64,000 bases of DNA from Clostridia bacterium (GTDB taxonomy: Bacteria; Bacillota; Clostridia; Christensenellales; Aristaeellaceae), in the NCBI GenBank assembly GCA_017433405.1, contig JAFRHH010000022.1, positions 1 through 64,000 on the forward strand, written 5' to 3'. Positions within the stretch are counted from its first letter, which is position 1, and the number at the start of each line of letters is the position of its first letter. Made by a program: the position numbers and the translations under genes. Below the pieces are notes generated by a model, which worked only from the letters and a program-made list of their open reading frames with translations, was not told the DNA's origin and did no database searches. Shown here in pieces: positions 26,149 through 35,503 of this stretch.

Positions 26149-26793
26149 ATGACGTTGAACGAGAACCTGCAGGCCGCGCCGCAAAATACGCTGTGTTTCA
26201 CCGGACATCGTTCCATTCCGCTGCGCGATCAGATGGGCCTGCGCAAAAAGCTGGACCAGGTCATCGTGAAAGCCATTTCAGAAGGTTTTCGTTCCTTTCT
26301 TTATGGAGGAGCGCTGGGGTTTGATACGATGGCGGCCGAAGCGGTTCTCCGTCTGCAAAAGAGTCATCCTGAAATCAGGCTGATTCTGGTGGCGCCATGT
26401 AAGGGGCAGGCTTCCCGCTGGAGCCGTCCGGATCAGATCCGGTACGAGGCCATTGCCGCGGGAGCGGCCCAGCGCATCGCTCTGTCTGATCAGTATTATC
26501 CCGGATGCATGCTGACCCGAAACCGATTTATGGTGGATCACGCTTCTCTCTGCGTCTGCTATTTATCGCTTATGAAAGGCGGAACATGGCAGACGGTTCG
26601 CTACGCGCTTGAAATGAATCTTCCCATCATCAATCTGGCCTTCCGGGAGCCGATGATTCAAGGCCAAATGAAGGAAGGATCCTTATGGAACTCTATGTTC
26701 ATATACCCTTCTGCAAAAAGAAATGCCTGTACTGCGATTTCGCTTCCTATGAAAACAGGGAAGCGGAAATGGACGGCTATGTGCAGGCGCTGA
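26149..26793 (+). CDS. SLOG-domain protein, YpsA/DUF1273-like
   Basis: A 214-residue Rossmann-like SLOG protein. Conserved features are CFTGHRSIPL (about residues 16-25), FLYGGALGFDTMAAEAV (about 47-63) and CYLSLMKGGTWQTVRYAL (about 139-156). SLOG folds bind nucleotides or nucleotide derivatives; the YpsA group has been tied to cell division and stress in Bacillus, but the ligand is unclear. There is no good ribosome binding site, and the ATG is one base after the lepA stop, suggesting coupling. Its last 36 codons overlap hemW in another frame, giving an unusual basic tail (SAKRNACTAISLPMKTGKRK). Confidence 0.78.
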   Translation: MTLNENLQAAPQNTLCFTGHRSIPLRDQMGLRKKLDQVIVKAISEGFRSFLYGGALGFDTMAAEAVLRLQKSHPEIRLILVAPCKGQASRWSRPDQIRYEAIAAGAAQRIALSDQYYPGCMLTRNRFMVDHASLCVCYLSLMKGGTWQTVRYALEMNLPIINLAFREPMIQGQMKEGSLWNSMFIYPSAKRNACTAISLPMKTGKRKWTAMCRR

Positions 26794-27881
26794 TTACAGA
26801 GGCTGAGCAGCAGGCCTCCTTTTGCGTGGAGGCCATTGAAACCGTATATATCGGCGGAGGAACGCCTTCCCTCCTCCCGCCCGCTCTGCTTGAGTCCCTG
26901 TTTAAAGCCCTTCGAAGCATCTTACCGCTGGAGCAGGTCAGAGAATTTACTGTGGAAGCCAATCCGGGAACCCTGACGGAAAGCTGGCTGGAGGCCGCCC
27001 TGCGCTCCGGAGTGAACCGTCTGAGCCTCGGCATGCAGGCTTCTCAGCCGTCTCTCCTAAATCGTCTTGGAAGAATTCATTGCTTCGAGGACGTCGCCGC
27101 CTCCGTTTCCCTCGGGCGTCAGGCGGGCCTTCGCAATATCAGTCTGGATCTCATGTTTGGAATTCCCGGCCAGCGCCTTTCCGATTGGGCGGAATGTCTG
27201 GAAAAAGCCCTGGATCTTCATCCGGATCACATCAGTGCCTACGGCCTGATTCCGGAACCCGGAACCCTTCTGGCGGATCGAATCAACCGGGGTGAATGGG
27301 TTTTACCGGATCCGGAAGAAGAGCGAAACATGTATGAGCTGGCGATTAATACCCTGGCCTCAAGACAATTCCAGCAATATGAAATATCCAATTTTTCCAA
27401 ACCGGGATATGAGTGCGCCCATAATATCGGATACTGGCGCCAGATTCCTTATCTGGGACTTGGCGTCTCTGCCGCGTCCATGCTGAATCTGCAAAAAAGA
27501 AGGAGAGGCCTTTCTTACCTGCGAACCGCCAATCCCTCATCCCTGGATGATTATCTCCGGATGGTCAGACGCCGCCGATGGAGCCAAAGAGATCGACAGG
27601 TCATCCTGCCGGAGGAAGCTCGTTTTGAAACGATGATGCTTGGACTGCGCATGAACAGTGGCGTCAGCGACGCTGAATTTAAGCTTCTTCATGGGCTGAC
27701 GCCTGAAGAAGCCTTTGGATCCGGGCTGAAAGTCTCCCTTCAGAAGAATTTGCTGGAAAAGAAGGACAGTACCTGGCGCCTGACGCGCCGTGGGATGGAC
27801 TTCCAGAATCAGGTTCTGGTTGAACTGCTGCCAGACGAGCCCTGGGCCGGTTCATCGGATGCTGCGATAAAGGACTCCTGA
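26685..27881 (+). CDS. hemW: HemW-like radical SAM protein (coproporphyrinogen oxidase homologue)
   Basis: 398 residues. The N-terminus carries the radical SAM motif in YVHIPFCKKKCLYCDF (CxxxCxxC, about residues 11-18), then YIGGGTPSLLP (about 54-64) and SLGMQA, typical of HemW. HemW inserts or transfers heme; older annotation as oxygen-independent coproporphyrinogen oxidase is usually wrong for this branch. ATG 26685 lies inside the SLOG gene after GAAGGA, and the protein begins directly with the conserved strand. The lepA-SLOG-hemW order is common in Firmicutes (lepA-hemW). The 3' end overlaps ppk1 convergently by 73 bases. Confidence 0.93.
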   Translation: MELYVHIPFCKKKCLYCDFASYENREAEMDGYVQALITEAEQQASFCVEAIETVYIGGGTPSLLPPALLESLFKALRSILPLEQVREFTVEANPGTLTESWLEAALRSGVNRLSLGMQASQPSLLNRLGRIHCFEDVAASVSLGRQAGLRNISLDLMFGIPGQRLSDWAECLEKALDLHPDHISAYGLIPEPGTLLADRINRGEWVLPDPEEERNMYELAINTLASRQFQQYEISNFSKPGYECAHNIGYWRQIPYLGLGVSAASMLNLQKRRRGLSYLRTANPSSLDDYLRMVRRRRWSQRDRQVILPEEARFETMMLGLRMNSGVSDAEFKLLHGLTPEEAFGSGLKVSLQKNLLEKKDSTWRLTRRGMDFQNQVLVELLPDEPWAGSSDAAIKDS

Positions 27882-29878
27882 GCATTAAAGGGCTTTTCGT
27901 CTGCCGCACCCCTGACGCGGATGTAATTCCCGTCGCTGACCATTCGCCATGACTGAGCGTTGTCCCTCCAGTATGCCTCAAAAATCTCTTCAAGCCTGGT
28001 TACCAGCGAAGAGTCCTCAACCGGCGAAGCAATTTCCACTCTGCGAACCATATTCCTGGTCATCCAGTCCGCGCTGGAGATATAAGCCCGGGTTCTGTTT
28101 CCATGGCCGAAAAGATAAATCCGGCTGTGCTCCAGGAATCGGCCTACGATGCTGACGATGCTGATATTCTCCGTATATCCCGGAACGCCGGCCTTCAGGC
28201 AGCAGATTCCGCGTACAACCATCTGAACCTTAACGCCGGCCTGGCTGGCTTCCACCAGCTTGTCCATCAGCTCCCGATCCGTTAAACTGTTAATCTTCAG
28301 GCGGATGAGCCCGTCCTCCCCCTGAGCGATCTCCTCCTCGATCAGGCTGATTACGGCGGGATGCATCAGTTTCGGAGAAACAAGCAGCTTTTGGGATGAA
28401 TCGATCACGGCGCCTTCCTTCAGGGCCGTGAATGTTTTAATGCCATCCTGACCAATCGCCGGATCCGCTGTGATCAGGCATAAATCCGTATAGATTTTGC
28501 TCGTTTTTTCGTTATAGTTTCCCGTACCGATCTGGGAAAGGATCCTTTCCCGGCCGGACTCATCCTTCCAGGAGATCAAACACAGCTTGCTGTGAACCTT
28601 AATGTGCTCAATGCCGTATGTGACACTGCAGCCGCTGCTTTCAAGCCTTCTGCTCCATTCAATATTGTTCTCTTCATCAAAGCGGGCCTTGAGTTCAACA
28701 AAAACCTCGACCTGCTTTCCGTTTTCGGAGGCTTCCGCCAGGGTTTCGGCCACCTTGCTGTCCCGGGCAACCCGATAAAGAGTCATCCGGATGGCGGTTA
28801 CTTTGGGATCATAGGCAGCCTCATGAAGAAGCTGAAGAAAGGTTTTAAAACTGTCATAGGGATAATGCAGAAGAATATCGTGATCCAGCGCCTCATCAAA
28901 CACCCGCTGCCCGGTCGTTCTGAATCTCGTGGATTGAAACGGCTTATAAAACAGCTGCTCTCTCGAACGAAGATGATCGATGAACTGATAAAAGAAGGAC
29001 AGGTCGAGGGGCGTATCATATTCAAACACCTGATCCGGCGTCAGGTGAAGCTGCCTGATAATCGTATCAACGACGGAGCTTTCAATCTGGCGGGACAGCT
29101 CAAGGCGCACGGGCGACAGTCGTTTCCGCTGTTTAATGACCTCCGCCATATGATCCCGATAGTCCAAATCTTCATCAAACACAGCATCCGCGTCGATATC
29201 CGCGTTTCTGGTAATGCGCGCCAGCGTTTTTCCAAGGATTCGTTTTCCGGGCAAAACCAGCGGCAGAAAATGAAGAATAAACTCCTCGAGCAGAATATAC
29301 GTTCCGTCGAATCCCGGAACCGGGATCAGCCTCGGCAGCGCGCTGCTATATCCCGGGATCACAGCCATCCCCGGCTTTCCGTCCTTCGTCTTCTGGTCGA
29401 GAATCGCTATACAGTAAATCTCCTTATTGTTCAGGAAGGGAAAATCCTTCTTTTTCTTGATGTAGTAACGGGATAAGAAGGGCAGAATTTCTCTTTTGAA
29501 CATTTTCTGCAGCTTGGATTCGGAAGATTTGGAGATTTCATGAAAGCGCACAAGGTGAATTCCCTGCTCATTCAGATCCTGAAGAAGCGACGTGTAAATC
29601 TCCTCCCGCCGGCCGCAAAGAGAACGAATGGTATTCAGCGCTTCAGAAATCTGCCGCGAGGGCGTCATGCCGGTCTTGTTTTCGCGCACGCCGTTATCCA
29701 GCAGCATCTGATCATGGAGGCTTCCGATCCGTACCATGAAAAATTCATCCAGATTGGACTGAAAAATGGAGAAGAAATTTAGCCTCTCGCAGAGAGGTAC
29801 CGTCCGATCAGCCGCGTTTTCCAGCACCCGTCGGTTAAAAGCAAGCCAGCTGAGTTCCCGATTGATAAAACAGGACAT
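27809..29878 (-). CDS. ppk1: Polyphosphate kinase 1
   Basis: A 689-residue enzyme that reversibly makes polyphosphate from ATP. The N-domain begins FINRELSWLAFNRRVLENA. The head and catalytic domains include the phosphorylated-His motif VHSKLCLI (about residue 425), RILSQIGTGNYNEKTSKIYTD-type sequence and later PDxD-like loops of the phospholipase D fold. AAGGAGCGTTGTGAA precedes ATG 29878. The C-terminal ~30 residues are Ser/Ala-rich (SDEPAQGSSGSSSTRT) and are the part that overlaps hemW, so they are constrained by that gene. Confidence 0.96.
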   Translation of the reverse strand: MSCFINRELSWLAFNRRVLENAADRTVPLCERLNFFSIFQSNLDEFFMVRIGSLHDQMLLDNGVRENKTGMTPSRQISEALNTIRSLCGRREEIYTSLLQDLNEQGIHLVRFHEISKSSESKLQKMFKREILPFLSRYYIKKKKDFPFLNNKEIYCIAILDQKTKDGKPGMAVIPGYSSALPRLIPVPGFDGTYILLEEFILHFLPLVLPGKRILGKTLARITRNADIDADAVFDEDLDYRDHMAEVIKQRKRLSPVRLELSRQIESSVVDTIIRQLHLTPDQVFEYDTPLDLSFFYQFIDHLRSREQLFYKPFQSTRFRTTGQRVFDEALDHDILLHYPYDSFKTFLQLLHEAAYDPKVTAIRMTLYRVARDSKVAETLAEASENGKQVEVFVELKARFDEENNIEWSRRLESSGCSVTYGIEHIKVHSKLCLISWKDESGRERILSQIGTGNYNEKTSKIYTDLCLITADPAIGQDGIKTFTALKEGAVIDSSQKLLVSPKLMHPAVISLIEEEIAQGEDGLIRLKINSLTDRELMDKLVEASQAGVKVQMVVRGICCLKAGVPGYTENISIVSIVGRFLEHSRIYLFGHGNRTRAYISSADWMTRNMVRRVEIASPVEDSSLVTRLEEIFEAYWRDNAQSWRMVSDGNYIRVRGAADEKPFNAQESFIAASDEPAQGSSGSSSTRT

Positions 29879-29892
29879 TTCACAACGCTCCT

Positions 29893-31917
29893 TCAGTTAA
29901 TGCCAATCTCGCCGGGATCCTTTTCCCGAAAATAAGAACAGGCTGTCTCCTTCAGTTTCTGATACGTATCCACGCTGGCCGGATCATGGCTGATTCTCTG
30001 AAGATAATCCGCCAGCTCCTTCACCTGCTTCATCCCGGTACCGAATGCGTAAACCTGCTTCATCATCCCGGACTGCCGTGTCCCGATCAGATCACCGGGA
30101 CCCCGCTGCTCCAGATCCTTTTCGGAGATCAGAAAACCGTCGCCGGTTTCACAGAGAATCTGAAGTTTGGAGGTTTGTTCCGCAAGCAGGAAGCACCAGC
30201 TTTCCGCTGAGCCTCTGCCCACCCGTCCCCGAAGCTGATGGAGCTGGCTGAGGCCAAAGTGATCCGCGTTTTCAATAACCATAATGGTGGCGTTCGGGTT
30301 GTTGATTCCAACCTCGATCACCGTCGTGGAAACAAGTACCTGGATTCTGCCGGAGAGGAAATCCTGAATCACGGCATCCTTTTCCGCTGCCTTCTGTCTT
30401 CCGTAAACCAGCCCTAAAGGGACTCCCTTCATCTCATGCTGCGAGAGATACGCGAACAGGGCTTTGGCGCTCCTGGTTTCGCCGCCTTCATCTTCCTCCT
30501 CGTCCTCCCCGATCTGAGGACACACGATGTAGGCCTGTTTTCCTCTGCCCGCCTCCTCTTTCAGAAAGGCGTACATTTGCGCTCTTTTGCTCTCGGGAAC
30601 CAATCGGGTCTTGACGGGAATTCTTCCGGAGGGCAGCTCGTCAATGACGGAAATGTCCAGATCACCGCAGAGAATCAATGCCAGCGATCTCGGAATCGGC
30701 GTTGCGGAAAGAACCAGCACATGGGGACGGATCTGGTCGGTCATCCCCGCCTTATGCTCCAGCATCGTCCTTTGATGAACCCCAAAACGATGCTGCTCGT
30801 CCGTAATTACCAGCCTCAAATCGTGAAAACAGACATCACCGCTGATCAGGGCATGGGTTCCGAACAGAACATGGATTTTTCCCTCCCGGAGCTCCTCCAG
30901 CAGACGTCGCCGTACGGCGGCTCTTGTGTTTCCGGTCAGCAGCTCGCTCCGGATCCCCATCGGATCAAGGATCTTTCGGGCGGTCTCATAATGCTGCTTC
31001 GCAAGAATTTCCGTGGGGGTCATCATGGCTGTCTGATACCCCGCCCGCCAGGATAAAACAGCGGCTCCGAAGGCAACCGCTGTTTTTCCGCAGCCAACAT
31101 CCCCCTGGACGAGGCGCCTCATCGCCACCGGCTTTGACAGATCTTCCGCGATTTCATGCAGTGTTCGTCTCTGAGCCTTCGTCGGAGAAAAGGAAAGACT
31201 GTTCCAGTACTGACTTTCCGCATCTTCCTGGATCTGAAAAGGACTTCCGGCAGCCCGCCGGCTGCGAAGAAGGCGGGTATAGGACAGATAAACCAGTACG
31301 CCCTCGGCTTCCATCCTTCTTCGGGCCGGTTCAAGCTCCTCCATGTTCTCCGGAGCGTGAATCCGCCTGAGGGTCTCTGACAACCCCAGAAGATGCAGAT
31401 CAGCCAGCGTCTCCACTGGCAGGAACTCCGGACACACATCCTCCCGCTGTTCAAGGGCGGTTCTGATCAGCTTTCTCAAAACGCCTGAAGGGATCCCCGG
31501 GATCGTCCGATAAACAGGAATCAAACCGGCTTCGGTAACCTTCCTGGCATTGATAAGAGCCCGATGTCCGTTTTTGACCTGCAGCCTTCCATACAGCCTC
31601 ACCCTGGATCCCGCCTGCAGCTGCTTCGCCATCCAGCTCTGATTAAACCAGCTCAGCGCCACCGATCCGCTTTGATCTTTCAACTGGGATGAAACCCTTG
31701 AGAGCCCATGATGGTAGCTGACGCGGGGGGATTCGAGAAGAATCCCCTCCATCATGACCGGCCCTTCTTCTTTCGTGCAGCAGGGAAAAAGCCGGCTGTG
31801 ATCCTCGTAACGAAGCGGAAGCAGATAAAGCAGATCCCGAGGCGACCTGATTCCGGCCTCCCGCAAAACCCGGAGTCTTGAAGGGCCGACGCCTTTCATT
31901 TCCGAAAGATCAATCAT
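29893..31917 (-). CDS. recG: ATP-dependent DNA helicase RecG
   Basis: A 674-residue fork-remodelling helicase. The N-terminal wedge/OB domain (KGVGPSRLRVLREAGI at the start) precedes helicase motifs: I GDVGCGKTAVAFGAA (about residues 270-284), Ia MTPTEILAKQHY, II DEQHRFGVHQR, III LSATPIPRSLAL, then STTVIEVGIN and QLRGRVGRG. It starts directly after the fakA stop with no gap. The fakA-recG order is a common Firmicutes arrangement. Confidence 0.97.
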   Translation of the reverse strand: MIDLSEMKGVGPSRLRVLREAGIRSPRDLLYLLPLRYEDHSRLFPCCTKEEGPVMMEGILLESPRVSYHHGLSRVSSQLKDQSGSVALSWFNQSWMAKQLQAGSRVRLYGRLQVKNGHRALINARKVTEAGLIPVYRTIPGIPSGVLRKLIRTALEQREDVCPEFLPVETLADLHLLGLSETLRRIHAPENMEELEPARRRMEAEGVLVYLSYTRLLRSRRAAGSPFQIQEDAESQYWNSLSFSPTKAQRRTLHEIAEDLSKPVAMRRLVQGDVGCGKTAVAFGAAVLSWRAGYQTAMMTPTEILAKQHYETARKILDPMGIRSELLTGNTRAAVRRRLLEELREGKIHVLFGTHALISGDVCFHDLRLVITDEQHRFGVHQRTMLEHKAGMTDQIRPHVLVLSATPIPRSLALILCGDLDISVIDELPSGRIPVKTRLVPESKRAQMYAFLKEEAGRGKQAYIVCPQIGEDEEEDEGGETRSAKALFAYLSQHEMKGVPLGLVYGRQKAAEKDAVIQDFLSGRIQVLVSTTVIEVGINNPNATIMVIENADHFGLSQLHQLRGRVGRGSAESWCFLLAEQTSKLQILCETGDGFLISEKDLEQRGPGDLIGTRQSGMMKQVYAFGTGMKQVKELADYLQRISHDPASVDTYQKLKETACSYFREKDPGEIGIN

Positions 31918-33573
31918 TTACTCAACGGATATCAAATAGTAGTAGAGCGGCTGACCGCCGTTATGACATTCGACATCGCAGTAATCATACCGCTTTTCGA
32001 GCCTGTCCGCCAGTTTCTTCGCGTCTTCTTCCGTGACGTCCGCGCCATAATAAACGGTAATCAGCTCGTCATCTTCCGTCATCATCTTTTTCATCATTTC
32101 ATCCACAACCGTATCGATATCAGAGCCGGAGAAGGCAATCTGACCATTGTGCAGCCCGATAATATCCCCTTCCCGGATCTCGATGCCGTTGTAGACACTG
32201 TCCCGGATCGCATAGGTGACCGTAGCTGTCTTTACGTGTTCCGCAGCCTCGTTCATCCTGACTTCATTCTCACGGACGTCCAGATCCCCCTGGAAAGCGA
32301 TGGCGGCCGCAATCCCCATGGCCACATTTTTCGTCGGAATGACGATCACGTTGGACGGACAGAGCTCTGCGGCCTGATTGGCGGCGAAAATAACATTCCC
32401 GTTATTGGGCAGGATAAAAATGTTTTCTGCATGAACCAGGTTCAGGGCGGAAAGCAGATCATCCACGGACGGATTCATGGTTTGCCCGCCCTCCACGATC
32501 TGATCGATATTCAGGTCATGGAAAAAGCGTGAGAATCCTTCTCCGAGAGAAACCGCGACAAATCCGTACTTCTTCGTTTCAGGTTCGGCCTCTTCAGCCG
32601 CGGCATTCTCCTCCTTCCGGAAAAGCTGACGCTGCATCTCAAGAAGATTATCAATCTTGATATTCTGGATCTCAGCCAGTTCCAGACCATATTCCAGCGC
32701 GTTTCCCGGATTGTTCGTATGAACATGCACATCCGCCTGCGCAAGATCCCCAATGACCTTCACGTTGTCACCGATCCGGTTCAGCCTTCTCCGGAAGGAA
32801 TCGAGGTCATGCTCGTCGCAGTCCTCGCGGAATCGGTTCAGGGTAAAGGAAACGCAATAAGAGAAGGTCAGCGGTTTTGACAGATCATGACAGTCGTCCT
32901 CTTCACTCTCATCGGCGATATCAAGATCCTGGCTGGCCAGATTCAGATCCTCGCCTCTGAGCACGGAGGCATATCCCTGATAGATCAGCATCAGCCCCCG
33001 GCCACCGGAGTCAACAACGCCGGCCTGCTTCAGGACGGGAAGCATTTCCGGCGTTTTTTTCAGGATAGCTTCACCGCTTTTCAGCATGACATCAATCAGC
33101 TGCTCGTAGTCATCAGGCTCTTTCTGCGCCTGCTTCATGGCTTCCTCGGCAATGACCCGGGCCACCGTCAGAATGGTCCCCTCCTTGGGCTTCATCACCG
33201 CTTTATAAGCCATCTCGGAGCCTTTTTGAAGCGCCTGTGCAAACTGAACCGGGGTGATTTTCTCAACCCCCCCGATGGCCTTTGCGAACCCGCGAAGCAG
33301 CTGGCTGGTAATCACACCGGAGTTTCCTCTCGCGCCCTTCAGCGCCCCCTTGGCCAGGGCGTTTGCCGCTTCATCGGCCCGAAGGAACTCTTTGCTGTTA
33401 ACCTCCCGGGTCGCGGACTGCATGGTCAGCGTCATATTGGTTCCCGTATCCCCGTCCGGTACAGGGAATACATTCAGGGCATCCACCGCTTCCCGGTTTT
33501 TTTCAAGCAGAGCCGTCCCGGCCATCACCATATCCCGGAGCAAAAGACCGTCAATTGTTTTAAACTGTATCAA
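31918..33573 (-). CDS. fakA: Fatty acid kinase subunit FakA-like (DAK/DhaL domain, YloV)
   Basis: 551 residues. The N-terminal DhaL kinase domain (about 1-200) has VFPVPDGDTGTNMTLTM (about residues 36-52), with the Asp residues that hold Mg-ADP, and GARGNSGVITSQLLRGF. A middle linker and a C-terminal DAK1-like/DegV-partner domain (about 250-551) follow. FakA phosphorylates exogenous fatty acids bound by a FakB (DegV) protein. No fakB is in the window. It lies between the Asp23 gene and recG, the conserved yloU-yloV-recG order. Confidence 0.9.
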   Translation of the reverse strand: MIQFKTIDGLLLRDMVMAGTALLEKNREAVDALNVFPVPDGDTGTNMTLTMQSATREVNSKEFLRADEAANALAKGALKGARGNSGVITSQLLRGFAKAIGGVEKITPVQFAQALQKGSEMAYKAVMKPKEGTILTVARVIAEEAMKQAQKEPDDYEQLIDVMLKSGEAILKKTPEMLPVLKQAGVVDSGGRGLMLIYQGYASVLRGEDLNLASQDLDIADESEEDDCHDLSKPLTFSYCVSFTLNRFREDCDEHDLDSFRRRLNRIGDNVKVIGDLAQADVHVHTNNPGNALEYGLELAEIQNIKIDNLLEMQRQLFRKEENAAAEEAEPETKKYGFVAVSLGEGFSRFFHDLNIDQIVEGGQTMNPSVDDLLSALNLVHAENIFILPNNGNVIFAANQAAELCPSNVIVIPTKNVAMGIAAAIAFQGDLDVRENEVRMNEAAEHVKTATVTYAIRDSVYNGIEIREGDIIGLHNGQIAFSGSDIDTVVDEMMKKMMTEDDELITVYYGADVTEEDAKKLADRLEKRYDYCDVECHNGGQPLYYYLISVE

Positions 33574-33615
33574 GGGAATACCCTCCGCTTCAGCATTTTT
33601 TCAAATTCTTCCGAA

Positions 33616-33966
33616 TCAGATCCGGATACCCTCAACAGATATATTAACCTTCCGAACCTTCACGCCGGTCATGCTTTCAAGTTTATACCGGACCGTCTCA
33701 ACGATCGTTTTGCAGACTTCGGAAATGGAGATCCCGTATTCCACAATAATAAACAGATCTACATCCAGCATATCCCCGACATTTCGGATCTGGACCCCCT
33801 TGGACAGGTTCTCCCTTCCAAGCCAGTCGGCGATACCGTCCGTAGCGCGCTTTCCCGACATGGCCACAATGCCGTAGCACTCCAGCGCGGCATACCCGAC
33901 AACCTTCATCATGACATCTTCAGCGATATAGATGGTGCCATAATCATTTTTAACCTTACATTCCAT
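33616..33966 (-). CDS. Asp23/Gls24 family envelope-stress protein (YloU-like)
   Basis: A 116-residue alpha/beta protein with the Asp23 pattern: IYIAEDVMMKVVGYAALEC near the start, then GIVAMSGK, a VDLFIIVEYGISI strand and a C-terminal VNISVEGIRI strand. Members associate with the membrane and alkaline or cell-wall stress; the Bacillus homologue YloU precedes YloV just as here. ATG 33966 has AAGGAG upstream; the frame is open further, but the extra 28 codons cover the promoter. Confidence 0.88.
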   Translation of the reverse strand: MECKVKNDYGTIYIAEDVMMKVVGYAALECYGIVAMSGKRATDGIADWLGRENLSKGVQIRNVGDMLDVDLFIIVEYGISISEVCKTIVETVRYKLESMTGVKVRKVNISVEGIRI

Positions 33967-34021
33967 CTGCCATAGCTCCTTCCGGGATTCCTTGAATTCA
34001 AGTCCAACGGTAGGACACTTC

Positions 34022-34050
34022 ATTATAACGGAAACGGTTTTTTTTATCAA
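34022..34050 (-). promoter_or_regulatory. Promoter of Asp23-fakA-recG-ppk1
   Basis: Minus strand TTGATA (34045-34050), spacer 17, TATAAT (34022-34027). It is divergent from the plus-strand promoter 15 bases away. Confidence 0.85.
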
Positions 34051-34064
34051 GGCCTTTCAAACGC

Positions 34065-34093
34065 TTGACAAGCATTCCGTAATACGGGATAAT
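34065..34093 (+). promoter_or_regulatory. Promoter of the aminotransferase gene
   Basis: TTGACA (34065-34070), spacer 17, GATAAT (34088-34093). The start codon is 80 bases downstream. Confidence 0.8.
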
Positions 34094-34173
34094 AAAAAGA
34101 CCGTTACTTTCCCAGGTGTTATCCGCGGTGGAAAAGATGATGGAGCCTTTTTTTTAACAGGAGGTCAAGATCA

Positions 34174-35355
34174 GTGAGCGCTCATCCATTACAGTTTGCC
34201 CATCGTTTTGATCATGTTTCCGGGAGCGCGATCCGAGAAATCTTTAAGGTGATCGCAAAGCCGGGGATGATTTCCTTTGCCGGTGGTAATCCCTCCCTTC
34301 AGGCCCTGCCGGATGAAATCGTATCCGATCTGGCTGTCAAGGTGCTTCGGGAGGATGGGAAAGCCCTTCTTCAATACGGCGCGACGGAAGGATACCCGCC
34401 CTTTCTCGAATCGCTGCGCGACTTCATCAGGGATTCGGTCGGTTTCATCCCGGAAGCGGTGCTCCCTGTCACCGGATCGACCCAGGCGATGGATCTGCTT
34501 TGTAAGGCTCTGATTGATCCCGGGGATACCATTCTGGTTGAAAACCCAAGCTTTCTCGGGAACCTTCAGTGCATGAAGCTCTATCAGGCCAACCTGGTCC
34601 CCGTGGACAGCGACGAATCCGGGCTGATTCCGGAGGAGCTTGAAAAGAAGATTCAGGAATACCATCCCAAAATGCTCTACACCATTCCGACCTTTCAGAA
34701 TCCCACGGGGAAGACCCTGCCGGCTGAAAGAAGGAAAAAGGTGGCCGAGCTGGCAAATCTGTATGGCGTAATCGTCGCGGAGGATGACCCTTATCGTGAT
34801 CTGCGCTATCGGGGCGAACCGCTTCCGTCCATCAAATCCTTTGACCGGGACGGCTGGGTCGTTTTTCTCGGCAGCTTCAGCAAAATCATTTCGCCGGGGC
34901 TTCGGGTCGGCTTCATGGCCGGAAAACAGGAGATCCTTCGAAAATGCACCATCGGTAAACAGTCTTCCGATGTGCATACCGCCAACCTGAATCAGGCGAT
35001 CGTCGATCAGTTTATTCGAATGAACCTTCTGCCGGGGCATATCCAGGCCATCTGTCGGGATTATGCCCTCAAGATGAACCGGATGCTCGCCCATCTGGAG
35101 GATCTTTCGGAGGTTATTCATTACACGAAGCCGGAAGGCGGGCTGTTTATCTGGGTCGAACTGCCGGCGGGAATGGATGCCCAGTCCCTTTTGAATCAGG
35201 CCATCGAAAGCAAAGTGGCCTTCGTTCCCGGGACTCATTTCTATGCGGACGGGGCCCACATCAATACCCTGCGGCTTAATTTTTCCAACAGCACCCCAGA
35301 TCAGATCGACGAGGGCATGAACATCCTGAAGAAACTGATCCTTCAGGCCGTATAA
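34174..35355 (+). CDS. PLP-dependent aminotransferase, class I/II (LysN/2-aminoadipate type)
   Basis: 393 residues of fold-type I. Features are [15 protein letters not shown] (about residues 32-46), [25 protein letters not shown], the [13 protein letters not shown] substrate/PLP loop (about 170) and the Schiff-base Lys in [16 protein letters not shown] (about residue 237). The pattern matches the 2-aminoadipate/MocR-derived aminotransferase group without the GntR domain. The amino donor and acceptor cannot be told. GTG start with AGGAGGTC upstream. Monocistronic between its promoter and the hairpin at 35362-35390. Confidence 0.88.
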   Translation: MSAHPLQFAHRFDHVSGSAIREIFKVIAKPGMISFAGGNPSLQALPDEIVSDLAVKVLREDGKALLQYGATEGYPPFLESLRDFIRDSVGFIPEAVLPVTGSTQAMDLLCKALIDPGDTILVENPSFLGNLQCMKLYQANLVPVDSDESGLIPEELEKKIQEYHPKMLYTIPTFQNPTGKTLPAERRKKVAELANLYGVIVAEDDPYRDLRYRGEPLPSIKSFDRDGWVVFLGSFSKIISPGLRVGFMAGKQEILRKCTIGKQSSDVHTANLNQAIVDQFIRMNLLPGHIQAICRDYALKMNRMLAHLEDLSEVIHYTKPEGGLFIWVELPAGMDAQSLLNQAIESKVAFVPGTHFYADGAHINTLRLNFSNSTPDQIDEGMNILKKLILQAV

Positions 35356-35361
35356 CGGTCA

Positions 35362-35390
35362 CGGAACGTGGGGCCTGTCCCCGCGTTCCG
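35362..35390. repeat. GGAACG...CGTTCC hairpin (also near 10688)
   Basis: Near-perfect stem GGAACG-T-GGGG / CCCC-G-CGTTCC. It shares the exact 13-mer GTCCCCGCGTTCC with 10701-10713, which also forms a GGAAC/GTTCC hairpin between ybeY-cdd and pgpH. No T-run follows, so it is not a canonical terminator. Confidence 0.6.
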
Positions 35391-35400
35391 CACAGAGGGA

Positions 35401-35493
35401 GACAGATTTTGTCCGCGAATCGCGTCAGCGTGAGCGGTTACAAAATCGTCATCCGGACAGAATGGCAGACGTGAAATGCCGTTCACAGAGGAG
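35401..35493 (+). repeat. Dispersed ~90-bp repeat, copy F
   Basis: GACAGATTTTGTCCGCG through the ACAAAATCGTCATCCGGACAG box to GTGAAA-TGCC-GTTCAC-AGAGGAG. The final GAGGAGG is the tyrS Shine-Dalgarno. An in-frame ATG inside the repeat (35462) would add 14 spurious residues to TyrS. Confidence 0.92.
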
Positions 35494-35503
35494 GAAAATG
35501 AAA

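Noticed and set aside
35462..35503. An earlier tyrS start codon
   Set aside because: The ATG lies in repeat copy F, upstream of the only good Shine-Dalgarno, and the added residues are repeat-derived.
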